A stretch of DNA of 64,000 nt from Thermocaproicibacter melissae (lineage in GTDB: Bacteria > Bacillota > Clostridia > Oscillospirales > Acutalibacteraceae): positions 1,244,001 to 1,308,000 of the forward strand of contig NZ_CP101827.1 of assembly GCF_024498295.1 (NCBI RefSeq), read 5' to 3'. Both the position numbers and the translations under genes were made by a program. This document shows positions 61,903 to 64,000 of the stretch, piece after piece; within the stretch, counting starts at the first letter, position 1, and the number at the start of each line of letters is the position of its first letter. Under the pieces are notes generated by a model. That model made no database searches. It was given only the letters and a program-made list of their open reading frames with translations, and was not told the DNA's origin.

Positions 61903-62152
61903 ACTGGAACTCCTCCCACGCCGTCAGATTTGGGGCCGCTAGTATGCTTTCAAAATATATATGCCGGTTTCACTCGTTATTTTAACACTTCGAGCATAAA
62001 AAAGCCATACCTGCGCAAAAAGTCCGTATTTTGCGCGTGAAGTACTTTGCTGGACAAAAACCGCATAGCAACCCTCGTGGGCGGTTACGGGCACGCCGTT
62101 TCTTCGGCGTATAGGTGCTTTGTCAAGGAACAGGCACAGACTTTTCCAGAAA
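61903..62152. other. Intergenic stretch upstream of darA
   Basis: About 250 nt. It holds an ACGCCG/CGGCGT hairpin (near 62089-62108) and an AACCGC/GCGGTT pairing (near 62058-62086). A short minus-strand frame (61939-62166) has no ribosome-binding site and no recognisable product. A structured leader or small RNA is possible; I could not assign a family. No clear darA promoter was found. Confidence 0.35.
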
Positions 62153-62734
62153 TTACTTCTGCTCATCGAGCGTTAGGCTGTAAGACGGCAGAAATTCTTC
62201 CACAAAGCAGTCCGCTTCCGGAAGATTCATCTTTTTTATGGATTCCCGCAGCGCAGTTTCGGCGTCTGCAAATTCGTGGTTTCCCATTCTCTGTTCCTCC
62301 ACGCACTTGATGACGGCGGAAATTTTGTCTGCCGCTTTCACAAGCGGCAGAAGTTCCCGGTCGCTTTCCTCCGGTTTCCCGAGAAGGGAGCGATATGTAG
62401 GGCGCAAATCCTCCGGAAGAAGCGCGAGGAGCTTTTCGCGCGCCACGTTTTCAACCTCGCCGTAAGCGGAGCGGATTTTCGGGCTGAAGTACTTCACCGG
62501 GGTCGGCATATCGCCGGTGATGATTTCCGTGGAATCATGGAACAAGGCAAGCAGAGCAGCCCGCTGCTCATCCACATGGCCGCCGAATCGCTTGTTGCGC
62601 AGCACGGCAAGCGCGTGAGCAATAACCGCTGTTTCAAAGCTGTGTTCGCAGAGGTTCTCATTTCTGGTATTCCGCATCAGGCCCCAGCGGTTGATGTATT
62701 TCATTCTTGAGAGCATGGCAAAAAAATGGTGCAT
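62153..62734 (-). CDS. HD-domain 5'-deoxynucleotidase, YfbR-like
   Basis: It hydrolyses deoxynucleoside 5'-monophosphates. The 193-residue HD-domain protein shows the metal residues in CEHSFETA, LFHDSTE and ADKISA, with the YfbR-type start RMKYINRWGLMRNTRNEN. GGGAAA precedes the ATG. It fits with the dCMP deaminase and Cdd genes as nucleotide salvage or balance. Confidence 0.92.
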   Translation of the reverse strand: MHHFFAMLSRMKYINRWGLMRNTRNENLCEHSFETAVIAHALAVLRNKRFGGHVDEQRAALLALFHDSTEIITGDMPTPVKYFSPKIRSAYGEVENVAREKLLALLPEDLRPTYRSLLGKPEESDRELLPLVKAADKISAVIKCVEEQRMGNHEFADAETALRESIKKMNLPEADCFVEEFLPSYSLTLDEQK

Positions 62735-62867
62735 AATTCATTTCCCCTTCCCCGCGCAAAAACTACGTCTTGCACAATATTCTTTTCTCATCATAAAGGA
62801 AGTTACGAAGATTTCAAGGTTATCATAAAAATTTCATCGTTTTATGTTTTTTTCCTAAAAGTTCTTA

Positions 62868-62876
62868 TGCTATAAT
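62868..62876 (+). promoter_or_regulatory. Extended -10 promoter of the YfhO-like gene
   Basis: TGC-TATAAT about 30 nt before the GTG start; the -35 is poor. Confidence 0.55.
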
Positions 62877-62906
62877 GAATTTATTATCCAAGTTGGGGGC
62901 GAGGCA

Positions 62907-64000
62907 GTGGTGCCGTTACACATCCTGAGGGACAGCAGCACACCCGGCTTTTACCGGCGAAAAGCCTTTTTCTATGGACTTGGTGTTGCGTTCCTGTTTT
63001 TTATTCCGTTTATCATTTTTGACCAAGGCTACTTTCTCTTTTACGGAGATTTTAATGTTCAGCAGGTTCCGTTCTACCAGATGTGCCATGATTCCATACG
63101 CAATGGAGAATGGGGCTGGAACTGGAAAACCGACCTTGGAGCCAATTTCATCGGTTCTTATACGTTCTACCTGCTTGGCAGCCCGTTTTTCTGGCTGACC
63201 ATTCCGTTCCCGAGCTGGATGGTGCCGCACCTGATGGGCCCGCTTCTGATTCTCAAGTTCGGCTGCGCGACCCTTACCTCATACGTTTACCTGGAACGGT
63301 ACGCCAAACACCCGGATTATGCCATCATCGGAGCCATGCTCTACGCGTTTTCCGGTTTTTCCGTCTACAATATCTTCTTTAACCATTTCCACGAAGCAAT
63401 CATCTTCTTCCCGCTCATGCTCTGGGCACTGGACGAATACATGTATGAGCGGCGGCGCTGCACGTTCGCAATTACGGTTTTCCTCTGCTGCACCGTCAAC
63501 TATTACTTCTTTGTTGGACAGGTTGTTTTCCTCCTGATTTACTGGACTGTGAGGATGCTTTCCGGAAGCTGGACAATCACAATGAAAGACTTCCTGCTTC
63601 TGTTCTGCGAATCCGTCATCGGCGTGCTGTGCTCCTGCCTGCTTCTGATTCCGACAATTCTGGCCGTTTTGCAAAATCCGCGCATTTCCGACCCGCCGAA
63701 CGGCTGGGGAGCGCTTCTCTACGACTATAACCAGCGCTACCTGCACATTTTGGAGTGTTTCTTCTTCCCGCCGGACATTCCGGCAAGGCCGAATTTCACC
63801 CCGAACTCCGAGGCGAAATGGGCATCTCTCGGCGCGTGGCTGCCGCTGTTCAGCATGAGCGGGGTCATTGCGTTCCTGCAGTACAAAAAGAAGCATTGGC
63901 TGAAAACAATGCTTCTCATCCTTTTCCTCATGGCAGGCGTGCCGGTCCTCAACGCCGCCTTCCAGCTTTTCAACATGGCGTATTACGCTCGCTGGTACTA
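62907..64000 (+). CDS. YfhO-like polytopic membrane protein (3' truncated)
   Basis: The reading frame stays open to the end of the window (364 codons visible). It encodes many membrane helices and motifs of the YfhO/GT-C-like family: LFYGDFNVQQVPFYQMCHD near residue 50, LGSPFFWLT, and FNHFHEAIIFFPLMLWALDE. B. subtilis YfhO glycosylates lipoteichoic acid. The start is GTG at 62907 or 62910, with GAGG just upstream; no in-frame ATG precedes the homology. Confidence 0.85.
   Translation, partial: MVPLHILRDSSTPGFYRRKAFFYGLGVAFLFFIPFIIFDQGYFLFYGDFNVQQVPFYQMCHDSIRNGEWGWNWKTDLGANFIGSYTFYLLGSPFFWLTIPFPSWMVPHLMGPLLILKFGCATLTSYVYLERYAKHPDYAIIGAMLYAFSGFSVYNIFFNHFHEAIIFFPLMLWALDEYMYERRRCTFAITVFLCCTVNYYFFVGQVVFLLIYWTVRMLSGSWTITMKDFLLLFCESVIGVLCSCLLLIPTILAVLQNPRISDPPNGWGALLYDYNQRYLHILECFFFPPDIPARPNFTPNSEAKWASLGAWLPLFSMSGVIAFLQYKKKHWLKTMLLILFLMAGVPVLNAAFQLFNMAYYARWY

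Noticed and set aside
61939-62166. A 75-codon minus-strand frame upstream of darA
   Set aside because: No start signal, no family, and it overlaps the end of the yfbR-like gene.

Overview
The window is a chromosomal segment from a spore-forming anaerobic member of the Clostridia (Firmicutes). Support comes from a single-chain pyruvate:ferredoxin oxidoreductase, an FprA diiron flavoprotein, SpoVAC/SpoVAD, the darA-holB-ricT cluster, many AGGAGG ribosome-binding sites and TTGACA-N17-TATAAT promoters. The relatively GC-rich codon use, together with arabinofuranosidase and xylosidase-type GH3 genes, suggests an Oscillospirales/Ruminococcaceae-type organism; the genus is not decided. No rRNA, tRNA, insertion sequence, CRISPR array or intact prophage was recognised.

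Layout. 1-5.8 kb: end of a ComM-type ATPase, a large secreted SH3/Ig/GH24 lysozyme, a phosphoesterase and a PBP5-like carboxypeptidase. 5.9-9.4 kb (minus): rpmG-secE-nusG-rplK-rplA, then a separately promoted L10 leader with rplJ-rplL. 9.5-19 kb: an unknown gene, ddl, a DUF1934 gene with argS, a degenerate MetH-like gene, rsmA, dCMP deaminase and a P1B metal ATPase behind an ArsR-type operator. 19-31 kb: YjbQ, a HAD phosphatase, GH51 arabinofuranosidase, sortase B, PepF, FprA and a heterodimeric ABC exporter with a divergent AraC regulator. 31.9-33.9 kb: a compact regulatory island (sigma-region-4-like protein, overlapping partner, XRE repressor, ImmA/IrrE peptidase, a possible 28-residue peptide, lipoprotein). 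33.9-39.9 kb: tadA, a CPBP protease, a second S11 carboxypeptidase with altered motifs, an amidase, and dagK-cdd-pdp. 40-48 kb: an AraC regulator, GH3 and nifJ, with a decayed amino-acid permease fragment. 48-54 kb: CorC/HlyC, queT with a possible preQ1 leader, spoVAC-spoVAD, a phosphohexomutase and an orphan ABC ATPase. 54.5-64 kb: DegV, a DtxR/MntR-type regulator, a HAAS/PadR pair, a split yaa/yab cluster (darA-holB-ricT, ferredoxin, trmN6-like-rsmI), YfbR, and the start of a YfhO-like membrane protein.

Cell-envelope work recurs: lysozyme, two S11 carboxypeptidases, Ddl, sortase, amidase and DagK. So does nucleotide salvage: dCMP deaminase, Cdd, Pdp and YfbR. GH51 and GH3 enzymes lack signal peptides and probably process imported arabinoxylan oligosaccharides.

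The least ordinary parts are the 32-33 kb regulatory island with two near-identical 13-bp palindromes and an unannotated small ORF, an SH3 domain nested inside the GH24 fold, the MetH-like protein lacking the canonical zinc cysteine pair, and the S11 paralogue with SGA/KVG in place of SGN/KTG. No clear-cut new defence or biosynthetic system was found.
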